Positions 1 to 6,073 of a DNA stretch of 9,613 nt are shown here, one piece after another; the stretch's first letter is position 1; the number at the start of each line of letters is the position of its first letter. Source of the stretch: Rhizobium favelukesii (GTDB lineage: Bacteria > Pseudomonadota > Alphaproteobacteria > Rhizobiales > Rhizobiaceae). A program made the translations under genes and the position numbers. The stretch spans positions 1 to 9,613 of the forward strand of contig NZ_CBYB010000016.1 in the NCBI RefSeq assembly GCF_000577275.2, written 5' to 3'. The notes beneath the pieces were generated by a model. The model was given only the letters and a program-made list of their open reading frames with translations. It did no database searches and was not told where the DNA came from.

Positions 1-1
1 G

Positions 2-97
2 TTGGTGATCATGGAAGATCTCGACGATCAGGCGGTGCGGCACGGAATAGAAGGCCTTATCGACTTCGACATGGTAGTAGGAGTGAACCTTTGCCGA
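2..97 (-). pseudogene. IS21-family transposase (istA) relic, cut by the window edge
   Basis: The minus strand translates, open to the window edge, to a short stretch containing YYHVEVDKAFYSVPHRLI followed directly by VEIFHDHQ. This resembles the conserved C-terminal part of IS21-type IstA transposases, where a dsDNA-binding region reads roughly HVEVD..FYSVP.RLI, then about ten residues, then VEIF. Those intervening residues are missing here, so the copy looks internally deleted. It lies only about 36 bases beyond the stop of the radical SAM fusion gene and has no start codon or catalytic region in view. The rest may continue left of the window. I am fairly confident of the family and cannot say whether the element is otherwise complete. 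Confidence 0.6.
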
Positions 98-133
98 TAC
101 GGGCCGACAATCAGAAACGCGAGCCTTTGGATT

Positions 134-2827
134 TCATCCCTCGGGCAAATCATCCAACCAGCATGCACCCTCGGTGTACAGTCGCGAAAAGATCTTTCCA
201 ATTTTTTCGGGAGTTTTGTTTTGATGATATCGCATATAGACGCGGCCATCGGTTCCAATATCGAGGATCTCGATCTTTCCTGTATAATGCGACATGATGT
301 ATTTGAAGGTCTTTTGGATACCGCTGAGACGGTGATTGATGCCGTGGGCAATTTCTAGTCCGCGGCGCAGCGAAACCTGAAAATGTGATGCGCCCTTTAC
401 CGGCCTGCCTTGGAAGAGATAATAGGGGTGGATGCCCATTTGGTGACACTTGGCGAACGTTGCAGCCAAGATCTCGGGATCATCATTGACCCTCCTTAGA
501 AGTACCGCTTGGTTGAGGAACTGCAAGCCGTGTGCACTCAAGGAACGAATAATGCGTTCTGCATCGAGCGAGATTTCACCGATGTGATCGAAATGTGTGA
601 CAATCACTGCAGCCTTACCTGATTCATTGATCCGCTGGAACAAAGGTAACAGAGCGGGATCCTCAAACCGCTTAGGCTCGTAGGCGACCATTTTTGTGCC
701 GAACCGAATTGAATTCAAATGCGGGACGGGCAGCAGATGATCCAGGATTTTTTCGAGCCTGGCAGTGCTGAGCATGAACGGGTCGCCGCCCGATAGCAGC
801 ACGTTCGTTATTTCGGGATGTCCTCTAATATATTTTGAAATTTGCGCGAAATCAGTTGCAACTTCATCGGAATTTTTGCCCACAATGCGTTTGCGAAAAC
901 AATAACGGCAATATGAAGCGCAACGGTCCGTTACCAGCAACAACCCGGTCTGAGGGTATTTGTGCTGAAATCCGGGCACGACGGTATTGTCGTGCTCGCC
1001 GCTCGTATCAAGATTACCGGGACTCTCGAACTCTTCGAATGAAGGCTCAACGATATGTCTAAGCTGCTCGTGATAAATCGTATCTGTGATTTGTTCTCGA
1101 TAGAATTCTGTTACATGATAACGCGTGATGCTGTTAGCTTGTAGCTCCCCCTCGGTTACGCCGCGCGCTCCCTCAATGAAATTCATGGTAGCGGTACCGC
1201 GCGTCGCGTCGCAGTTGTCGACCGAAGCTTGAACTTCGCTAACTTGAGGCGCCGCGGATATCCGCGTGTTCAGTTCACGATAGCTTAGGTTTTCGTCCTC
1301 GCAATGAACCGCGTCCCGATTCCGCGCCGGCTGCGCCTCGAGCAGCTCGTCAATGCAGCGATCGTGGGGAAAGGCCACTTCCCTCGGCTTCAGCTCTGCC
1401 GAGAGATGGCTGCCTTCTTTGTCCAACACAAGCGGCACCGACCAGACCCGCTGGCCAAAGTTGACCGCCATCTGGCTCAGCGCCTGCTGAAAATACCTCG
1501 CGAATTGCGCGACCGTGCTCCGGTCGAACAGCGACGCCGCATATACAAGCCTTCCGCAAATCGTCTCACCTACCTCATCAAGCTCAAGCGCCAGATCATG
1601 TTGCGCGACAAGTTCGTCAACGCCGATATACTCAAGTTTTAGTTCCGGCAATTCCACCGACGCCCCGGGCTTGTTTGACAACAACGCAGGTATCGCATGT
1701 AGGATTGCGGTGTGAGCCTGCTTACGGGGCGGATTGATGCGTTCGATCACCTGATCAAAAGGCAAGTCCTGGTATACCTGCGCCCAAAGCACGGCCGTAT
1801 TGACCTGCTCCACCAATTCCTCCAGCGTCGGATCGCCCGACAGATCAATCCGCAGCGTCGGCGTGTTGATGAAGGGCCCAATGAGCCCAGTGATCTCGGT
1901 GCGAGTGCGGTTGGGAACCGGCATCCCGATGATTAACTCCTGCTGACCCGATATCCGCGCCAACCAAAGCGCCCATCCCGCCAGCAGAGTCCCGAACAGC
2001 GTTGTTCCAAGACGTCGGCTGTGCGCCATGAGCTGCGTGGTCAGCGGCTCGTGCCACGCGAACTCGACGAAACTGCCCCTGTAGTCCTGCCGCGTCGGAC
2101 GCGGCCGGTCCGTAGGTACCTTCAGCACCGTTGGCGCGCCCGCCAGCACCCGGCCCCAGTACTCCGATTGCCGCTCTAACACCTCTTCCGTCAGCCAGCC
2201 GCGCTGCCAAAGCGTGTAGTCCGCATACTGCACCGGCAAAGGCGCCAGCTGATGCGGTCGGCCAGTCCGGGCGGCTCTATAGAGCTCGCTGAACTCGTGC
2301 GCCAGGATATTCAGTGAGTGGTCATCGGAGACCATGTTGTGCATTGTGATCAGCAGCACGTGGTCGTCCACCGTCAAACGCACAAGTCGCCCGCGGATCA
2401 GCGGCCCGGCTTCGAGGTCGAATGGTGCCTGCGCTTCATTGCTTATCAATATCGCGAGGGCCGCCTCCCCGTCGACTCTCAATGTGACATCGTCGTGTTT
2501 CAGCGGCAGACCGACATCAGCCGGCCCCACCCGCTGGAATGGTTTGCCGCCATCCACTCCGATGGTGGTGCGCAACACCTCATGACGCACCACCAACCCG
2601 TCCAGAGCGGTCTGCAGGGCCGCGTCGTCCAGCTGGCCGCGGAGCCGAAGCCTTATTTGCAAGTGACAGGCGTCCCCGCCGCCCGTGAGACGCGAATGGA
2701 ACCAAAGCCGCTCTTGGGTGAATGACAGCGGCACCCGCGTCGGACGCGGCAAACCTCTGATTGGCGGGATCGCGCTCAACAGTGCGGCATCCGCTGGATT
2801 GATCTGGAGCGTTCGAGTGCATTTCAT
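134..2827 (-). CDS. NRPS condensation domain fused to a KamA-family radical SAM aminomutase-like domain
   Basis: This 897-residue cytosolic protein has two halves. Residues about 30-470 are an NRPS condensation domain: SFTQERLWF (C1), RHEVLRTT (C2), a degenerate C3 H163-N164-MVS-D168-D169, YADYTLWQRGW (C4), GMPVPNRTRTEITGLIGPF (C5) and YQDLPFDQVIERINPPR. Residues about 488-522 are a C-A linker plus the A1-like LSYREL of an adenylation domain; the rest of that domain and any carrier domain are absent. From about Met548 it is a KamA/YodO-type radical SAM domain with the cluster motif C636xxxC640RYC643, SGGDP (679-683), VTHFDHIGEIS and NQAVLLRRVND. Lys851 is the best candidate for the PLP lysine. 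I chose the ATG at 2827, not the one at 2884, because GAGGAGG sits six bases upstream. Lysine 2,3-aminomutases swap the alpha-amino group to C3, but the substrate here is unlikely to be lysine. The fusion architecture is unusual, and function beyond beta-amino acid chemistry is inference. Confidence 0.88.
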   Translation of the reverse strand: MKCTRTLQINPADAALLSAIPPIRGLPRPTRVPLSFTQERLWFHSRLTGGGDACHLQIRLRLRGQLDDAALQTALDGLVVRHEVLRTTIGVDGGKPFQRVGPADVGLPLKHDDVTLRVDGEAALAILISNEAQAPFDLEAGPLIRGRLVRLTVDDHVLLITMHNMVSDDHSLNILAHEFSELYRAARTGRPHQLAPLPVQYADYTLWQRGWLTEEVLERQSEYWGRVLAGAPTVLKVPTDRPRPTRQDYRGSFVEFAWHEPLTTQLMAHSRRLGTTLFGTLLAGWALWLARISGQQELIIGMPVPNRTRTEITGLIGPFINTPTLRIDLSGDPTLEELVEQVNTAVLWAQVYQDLPFDQVIERINPPRKQAHTAILHAIPALLSNKPGASVELPELKLEYIGVDELVAQHDLALELDEVGETICGRLVYAASLFDRSTVAQFARYFQQALSQMAVNFGQRVWSVPLVLDKEGSHLSAELKPREVAFPHDRCIDELLEAQPARNRDAVHCEDENLSYRELNTRISAAPQVSEVQASVDNCDATRGTATMNFIEGARGVTEGELQANSITRYHVTEFYREQITDTIYHEQLRHIVEPSFEEFESPGNLDTSGEHDNTVVPGFQHKYPQTGLLLVTDRCASYCRYCFRKRIVGKNSDEVATDFAQISKYIRGHPEITNVLLSGGDPFMLSTARLEKILDHLLPVPHLNSIRFGTKMVAYEPKRFEDPALLPLFQRINESGKAAVIVTHFDHIGEISLDAERIIRSLSAHGLQFLNQAVLLRRVNDDPEILAATFAKCHQMGIHPYYLFQGRPVKGASHFQVSLRRGLEIAHGINHRLSGIQKTFKYIMSHYTGKIEILDIGTDGRVYMRYHQNKTPEKIGKIFSRLYTEGACWLDDLPEG

Positions 2828-2833
2828 CTTAAA

Positions 2834-2840
2834 CCTCCTC
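2834..2840 (-). promoter_or_regulatory. Strong Shine-Dalgarno that sets the start of the fusion gene
   Basis: The minus strand reads GAGGAGG, then six bases, then ATG at 2827. The upstream in-frame ATG at 2884 has no comparable site. This fixes the protein start at MKCTRTLQIN and removes 19 residues from the longest possible ORF. Confidence 0.8.
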
Positions 2841-3069
2841 AGCTGAAGTCTGCGGTTTGCCACATCGCAACGGACAATCGACATGTCTCAGGAAGTCGGC
2901 GTGCCTAGCAGAAACCATTGTGGCCAGAGCCTTGCAATTCGAGCGTTTTGAAGCCGCAGCGACGGAAATACTTCGGATTCAGTACATAGACAGAACCACC
3001 GTAACCGGAGAGCGAAAAAACGAGACGGACGCAATCGCCAAAAGCTTGTCATAATAATCTGTAGAGCCC
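2841..3069. other. Intergenic leader upstream of the fusion gene
   Basis: This gap separates the RpiR-type regulator from the fusion gene on the same strand. I see no convincing coding sequence, no GG-N10-GC sigma-54 element worth calling and no clear sigma-70 hexamer pair. The gap is long enough to hold a separate promoter for the fusion gene, but the sequence does not show where. Confidence 0.4.
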
Positions 3070-3083
3070 TATCACTGCTGATA
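3070..3083. repeat. Small perfect inverted repeat over the RpiR stop codon
   Basis: The 14 bases read TATCA-CTGC-TGATA, a perfect 5-bp dyad with a 4-base centre. The stop codon of the regulator gene lies inside it. It could be an operator half-site pair or a weak hairpin. With no T-run after it, I do not call it a terminator. Confidence 0.3.
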
Positions 3084-3929
3084 TAACGCTGCGAGATCTG
3101 CTTCGTTGGCTGCCAAAGCTTGCAGCGCGCTGCTGCCGCGTCTGGCGGCGATCAATTGCAAGAGACATTCCACCGCCGCGAACGCCGGAGTCATCGTGTG
3201 AAAAACCGAAGGCATTTCGGTCCGAACTCGAATAACAATTTCAGAGACTTTGGCGATAGGGGAGAGCTCGCTGTCCGTCAACGCAACGAGCTTCGCATCG
3301 CGCGTCGCTGCGAATTCAGCGATCTGCATTGTGTATCGACTATACGGGCGAACTGAAACTACCAATAAGACATCTTGTCGACTCGCAGACAGGAGTGCAT
3401 CATTCCGGGTTCCCCCTACGCCGTCAATCAAGGCCATGGGCAAGTCAATCAACGACCCGAGACAATGCATAAGATTGGCCGCAGGAAAACTCGAGCGGAG
3501 GCCGATGCAAAAGATTTGCCTTGCTTCCACCATGAGGTCGGCAGCTGCTGCGAGCGCGGCAATGGTGGAGGGCTGCGCGAGGTCACTTAGATAGCTATGA
3601 AATGCTTCGACTGTGTCGCTAACCGTGGCGCCATCACCCTCGGCCTCGCCTCGTGCTATCGACTCCTCTTCACACCCCGTATAGTTTTGTGGCAGCTTCC
3701 TGACGCCATTCGCGAATACAACTCTCAAGTTGTCGAAACCGTCGAAGCCAAGGCGCTTTGCAAGTCGTGTTAGCGTCGTGGGAGGGACTCGCGCTCTTCG
3801 CGCCTGCTCCCTCATCGACAGCAGTGCGACCTCAGTCGGATGATCCACCAACCAACGTGCGGCAACTTTCATTTGCCGAGGCAGCCGCTCGTACCTGTCC
3901 TTGATGGCACTAACAACGGGGAGATCCAT
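3072..3929 (-). CDS. RpiR/MurR-family transcriptional regulator (HTH + SIS domain)
   Basis: This 285-residue cytosolic DNA-binding protein has the usual two-domain RpiR layout and length. Residues about 1-77 form the HTH_6 domain (LSMREQARRARVPPTTLTRL, then AKRLGFDGFDNLRVVF). Residues about 125-262 form the sugar-isomerase (SIS) fold, with FCIGLRSS, an SVRPYSRYT segment where family members usually have a serine-rich phosphosugar loop, and LVALTDSELSPIAKVSE. Such regulators commonly sense phosphorylated sugars or related small molecules, and the effector here is unknown. The start at 3929 is supported by AAGGAAA about 9 bases upstream. That ribosome-binding site overlaps the last codons of the 61-residue ORF before it, suggesting translational coupling. 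No sugar-catabolism gene is nearby, so it may control the surrounding cluster. Confidence 0.9.
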   Translation of the reverse strand: MDLPVVSAIKDRYERLPRQMKVAARWLVDHPTEVALLSMREQARRARVPPTTLTRLAKRLGFDGFDNLRVVFANGVRKLPQNYTGCEEESIARGEAEGDGATVSDTVEAFHSYLSDLAQPSTIAALAAAADLMVEARQIFCIGLRSSFPAANLMHCLGSLIDLPMALIDGVGGTRNDALLSASRQDVLLVVSVRPYSRYTMQIAEFAATRDAKLVALTDSELSPIAKVSEIVIRVRTEMPSVFHTMTPAFAAVECLLQLIAARRGSSALQALAANEADLAALYQQ

Positions 3930-3935
3930 TCTGAT

Positions 3936-4121
3936 CTATTTCCTTGCTCGAATAAAGTCCTGAAGCACTGTTTGTGAACTGGGTGATCCTGCTGGAATCC
4001 CGCGCGGGTCAGCCCCGAAACGCCTGACGATTTCTCGTGAAGGTGCTTGGTCCGAAAAAGCTAAGAACCGACCGGCGCAAAAGCGACGCTTGAGTTTTGA
4101 TTTCCGACGTGGCGTGGGCAT
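3936..4121 (-). CDS. Small basic protein of 61 residues, unrecognised
   Basis: I do not recognise a family. The ORF begins MPTPRRKSKLKRRF and ends SSQTVLQDFIRARK. The N-terminus is strongly basic, there is a single cysteine (Cys15), and no membrane segment or signal peptide is visible. Support comes from context: AAGGAAA lies a few bases ahead of the ATG, and the stop codon TAG is 6 bases before the start of the RpiR-type gene, whose ribosome-binding site lies within this ORF's final codons. The two therefore look like one transcript. A sigma-54-like promoter match lies about 80 bases upstream. The basic head suggests nucleic-acid binding, but that is a guess. A longer open frame on the same strand runs up to 4457, but its added N-terminal part would cross the promoter-like element and has no good start. 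Confidence 0.55.
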   Translation of the reverse strand: MPTPRRKSKLKRRFCAGRFLAFSDQAPSREIVRRFGADPRGIPAGSPSSQTVLQDFIRARK

Positions 4122-4200
4122 ACTGGCTTTCCTTTTTGTTAGATGAGTCGAATATACAAGGAGGAAGATGTGGGCATTTCCACCGATTACTACGAGAGAT

Positions 4201-4215
4201 TCAAAAACCGTGCCA
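4201..4215 (-). promoter_or_regulatory. Sigma-54 (-24/-12)-like promoter, one mismatch at -12
   Basis: The minus strand reads TGGCACG-GTTT-TTGA, against the RpoN consensus TGGCACG-N4-TTGC. The GG doublet and its 10-base spacing to the -12 position are exact. The single departure is A for C at -12, a highly conserved base, so it may be weak or inactive. It points towards the 61-residue ORF, whose ATG would lie about 70 bases downstream of the predicted start site. A TGT-N10-ACA site about 100 bases upstream fits the usual NifA arrangement. Confidence 0.4.
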
Positions 4216-4302
4216 ACCGGGCAAAAAGTTAGTATGAAAAGTCTATTTCGATTTCTCAACGAGTTAGGCAAGGGCGCAGGAGGAAGGCGCGCCAGATCAC
4301 CA

Positions 4303-4318
4303 TGTCGGCAATACGACA
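4303..4318. promoter_or_regulatory. NifA-type upstream activator sequence TGT-N10-ACA
   Basis: The bases read TGT CGGCAATACG ACA, an exact match to the NifA binding consensus. The centre is about 96 bases upstream of the GG doublet of the sigma-54-like element at 4201-4215, within the usual range for NifA-dependent promoters. By itself this six-base pattern is expected about twice by chance in a window this size, so the weight comes from the pairing. Confidence 0.35.
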
Positions 4319-4557
4319 AAACATACAGGAGTGTCGGCTGCGAGACCTTTCTGTTATAGCCGGTAGGACGCCTTCCGCGATTGGACGTTCGATGAAAAAC
4401 GACACGGTTGCGCTTTCGTCGTATCTGTCTGCTGCCATTCTGGCCTGGCGTCACCACAACATGACGGCGCGAGATATATTCGCGAGACAGGGCACTCTTT
4501 TAGCGATGTTTGGTTCTCATGAGGTAGCTCGACCATCTGCTACGCAAGCGATGATAA

Positions 4558-4603
4558 AGGGGTGGCTAGGGATGATACCAACTGCCGAGGCGTTGCTACC
4601 CCT
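4558..4603 (-). terminator. Possible stem-loop terminator after the winged-helix gene
   Basis: On the minus strand AGGGGTAGC, starting at the stop codon of the winged-helix gene, can pair with GCCACCCCT after a 28-base loop. This gives a 9-bp stem with one G-T pair, followed by TTTATC. The long loop and short T-tract make this a weak candidate. The rest of 4319-4557 holds nothing I can support as a gene; a plus-strand open frame through here (4302-4799) runs antisense into the winged-helix gene and resembles no family. Confidence 0.25.
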
Positions 4604-4973
4604 ATTCGAAAAGGGCATAGCCGAGGGACCTCACAGTTCGTATGAGAACTGGCTCGTCTACTCGGTTGAGGGCGGCGCGCAAATGACCGATATGAACATC
4701 GACGGTGCGGAGGCCTATATGCACATTGTCCGGCCACGCTGCATTCTTCAGTTCAGGTCGGGAGTACACCCTGAATGGGTCTTTCATCAGGTGATGTAAA
4801 AGACGAAACGCTGTTGGAGTAAGATGGATTGAATGGCCATTTCGCAGCACGCGATGGCTGGTTATATTCAGCTCAAGATCACGAAATGTCAGTGCCTCAC
4901 GAGGACGAATGACAGAGCCTTGAGACAAGTAGTCAGAGTTCGGTCCAGAAGCATAGTTGTTGGTCATGGTCAT
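4602..4973 (-). CDS. Stand-alone PhoB/OmpR-type winged-helix DNA-binding protein (no receiver domain)
   Basis: The 123-residue product is almost entirely a Trans_reg_C domain, as in the C-terminal half of PhoB. Residues about 28-123 run LTFRDLELNITSHRVLRNG, LTPTAFRLLHHLMKDPFRVYS, RTVDVHIGHLRAAL (recognition helix region) and IRTVRSLGYALF (wing hairpin). A PhoB-class response regulator is about 230 residues long, and the N-terminal receiver with its phospho-acceptor Asp is absent. Only about 27 variable residues precede the domain. AGGA lies near the ATG at 4973 and nine bases before a second ATG at 4967, so the start could be either; a more upstream ATG at 5012 falls inside the promoter-like element. 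It could be a constitutive or partner-controlled regulator, or a survivor of a longer gene. DNA binding is a confident call, the target is not known. Confidence 0.8.
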   Translation of the reverse strand: MTMTNNYASGPNSDYLSQGSVIRPREALTFRDLELNITSHRVLRNGHSIHLTPTAFRLLHHLMKDPFRVYSRPELKNAAWPDNVHIGLRTVDVHIGHLRAALNRVDEPVLIRTVRSLGYALFE

Positions 4974-5008
4974 TGATCCTGGTTGTGTGAGGCGTCTGCG
5001 ACAAACCT

Positions 5009-5024
5009 GCATGCACTATGCCAA
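5009..5024 (-). promoter_or_regulatory. Sigma-54-like promoter upstream of the winged-helix gene
   Basis: The minus strand reads TTGGCATAGTGCATGC, matching YTGGCA then GC with exactly ten bases between the GG and GC doublets, as required for RpoN promoters. Departures are at three less strict positions. Transcription would start near 4997, giving a leader of roughly 25-30 bases before the ATG at 4973 or 4967. I found no TGT-N10-ACA site in the expected upstream interval, so any activator need not be NifA. Confidence 0.35.
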
Positions 5025-5168
5025 GTGAAAAAATCATTCTAGAACAAGAGAAAGGCACCAGAGGTGCTGTGTTCAATGTCCGTCATTGTCGGCTCAATGA
5101 GCAGAACCCTTCAAACTGGATGAAAGGTTTTCGGTGCACTTTCCTGGCTGGGAAATGAACAGAAGACC

Positions 5169-5259
5169 GTGAAGGCATTGCAGATTTCGGACGCCCAGAA
5201 GGCATTCATTTTTAAAGTAAGGTGATGACGGCGTTTCGGTTGCCGAGATCTGCGATAAG
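5169..5259 (+). pseudogene. Relic of an IS3-family orfA
   Basis: From a GTG at 5169 the plus strand reads VKALQISDAQKAFIFK, then loses frame and resumes at 5224 with DDGVSVAEICDK. Both parts match the first helix-turn-helix region of IS3-family OrfA proteins of the SDAQKAFILKQG..GV.VAEICRK type. Between them AAA-GTAA-GGT appears in place of an expected AAA-CAA-GGT, explained by an extra G and a C-to-T change creating TAA. The match ends after AEICDK and no orfB follows. It is a decayed fragment unrelated to the complete IS element to its right. Confidence 0.6.
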
Positions 5260-5612
5260 TCTCATGGTGCCTGGCTCGACACTGATCGACGTCAGCACTG
5301 ACGAGATTGCCACTAAGTTGGCCATCGACGCTCCGATTGCTGATGTCAGAGCCGTTCAACGGAGGTCATTGCGCGGCAGGAGCGCCTCGGGCTTAGAGCA
5401 GGCATCTCGATTCGATTTGAACTATAAAATGGAAAGAAATGCAATTTGAATCTCGTCCTCACAATGACCCACATCAAGAAGCCAGCTAAGAGTGCTCGGC
5501 GGGCTCCGGATGTTGCGGCACTCAGTGCCTTAGATCGGCCAGAGGGCTTCGCAGGCATCGCTGATGTCGCGTGACATGATGTTCCAATATGAACTATAGG
5601 TCATCTCTAGGC
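5260..5612. other. Gene-poor stretch left of the IS element
   Basis: No gene can be supported here. Two short open frames were examined: one on the plus strand (5464-5574, 36 codons, MTHIKKPAKSARRAPD...) without a ribosome-binding site, and one on the minus strand (5531-5605, ending SDACEALWPI) whose upstream side is cut by the IS. Either might be the tail or head of an older element. The stretch probably represents debris between the orfA relic and the insertion site. Confidence 0.4.
5608..5612. repeat. Target site duplication, left copy (TAGGC)
   Basis: TAGGC directly precedes the left inverted repeat and is repeated exactly after the right one. Five bases is the duplication length made by IS2-group elements. 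Confidence 0.85.
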
Positions 5613-5639
5613 TGTAATGGCCCCATAAATATCCGGACA
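5613..5639 (+). repeat. Left terminal inverted repeat of the IS
   Basis: It starts TGTAATGGCCCCATAAATAT and ends CCGGACA. Compared with the right end it shares GCCCCATAAA and CCGGACA, with a one-base length difference in the middle and differences in the outer six bases. Confidence 0.85.
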
Positions 5640-5680
5640 CGATCTCCCACTTAACAAGTGTGCGAGGTAATGTGCCCATT

Positions 5681-6073
5681 ATGACCAGTCACAGTCCTAA
5701 GATAGAAGTCCTGTCCGGCCCTGAGCGCCGCCGTCGCTGGTCGACGGCAGAGAAGCTTGCCATCATCCAGGAGACATATGAGCCGGACGCTACGGTGAGC
5801 ATTGTTGCTCGCCGCTATGGCATCCAGCCGAACCAGTTGTTCACCTGGCGTAAGCTTGCCACCCAAGGGGCTTTGACGGCAACTGCTGCCGAGGAAGATG
5901 TCGTTCCCGCATCCGAATATCGTGCCCTTCAGAACCAGGTCAAAGAACTGCAGCGCTTGCTCGGCAAGAAGACGATGGAAGGCGAGATTCTCAAAGAGGC
6001 GCTTGAGATCGCGACCGGCCCAAAAAAACATCTGTTGCGCTCGCTGTCATTGCCGAAGGGAAGTTCCCGATGA
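5681..6073 (+). CDS. IS2-group transposase subunit OrfA (InsC-like)
   Basis: This 130-residue protein binds the ends of its own IS. Residues about 12-62 form a helix-turn-helix of the Tnp_1 type ([17 protein letters not shown], then [20 protein letters not shown]). Residues about 79-110 form a leucine-zipper-like coil ([22 protein letters not shown]), used in IS3 elements for multimerisation. Length and sequence closely follow InsC of IS2. The start is uncertain: ATG at 5681 lies 12 bases after GAGGT, while in-frame GTG codons at 5672 and 5660 are alternatives. Its TGA overlaps the ATG of orfB as ATGA, and an A7 tract at 6022 can shift ribosomes by -1 into orfB to make the active fusion transposase. 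Confidence 0.9.
   Translation: MTSHSPKIEVLSGPERRRRWSTAEKLAIIQETYEPDATVSIVARRYGIQPNQLFTWRKLATQGALTATAAEEDVVPASEYRALQNQVKELQRLLGKKTMEGEILKEALEIATGPKKHLLRSLSLPKGSSR
6022..6028 (+). promoter_or_regulatory. Programmed -1 frameshift site (A7)
   Basis: Seven adenines sit in the orfA frame as CCA AAA AAA CAT. Slipping back by one base gives AAA AAA ACA and continues through [17 protein letters not shown] into the orfB frame without a stop. This is the standard way IS3-family elements make OrfAB. Confidence 0.75.

Noticed and set aside
2910..2945. GG-N10-GC pattern upstream of the fusion gene on the minus strand
   Set aside because: Only the two doublets match; the surrounding -24 and -12 bases differ from consensus, so it is likely chance.
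3936..4457. Longer 173-codon minus-strand frame containing the 61-residue ORF
   Set aside because: The extra N-terminal part covers the sigma-54-like and TGT-N10-ACA sites and has no ribosome-binding site, whereas the internal ATG at 4121 has a good one.
4302..4799. Plus-strand open frame of 165 codons
   Set aside because: Its second half runs antisense to the well-supported winged-helix domain, there is no good ribosome-binding site, and the product resembles no family. It is probably a shadow frame.
5464..5574. Plus-strand 36-codon ORF beginning MTHIKKPAKSARR
   Set aside because: There is no Shine-Dalgarno sequence and no family likeness, and it lies in a zone of transposon debris. It was considered as a peptide precursor but cannot be supported.
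5531..5605. Minus-strand 24-codon ORF ending SDACEALWPI
   Set aside because: It is very short and its upstream side is replaced by the IS. It could be the tail of an older gene but is not identifiable.
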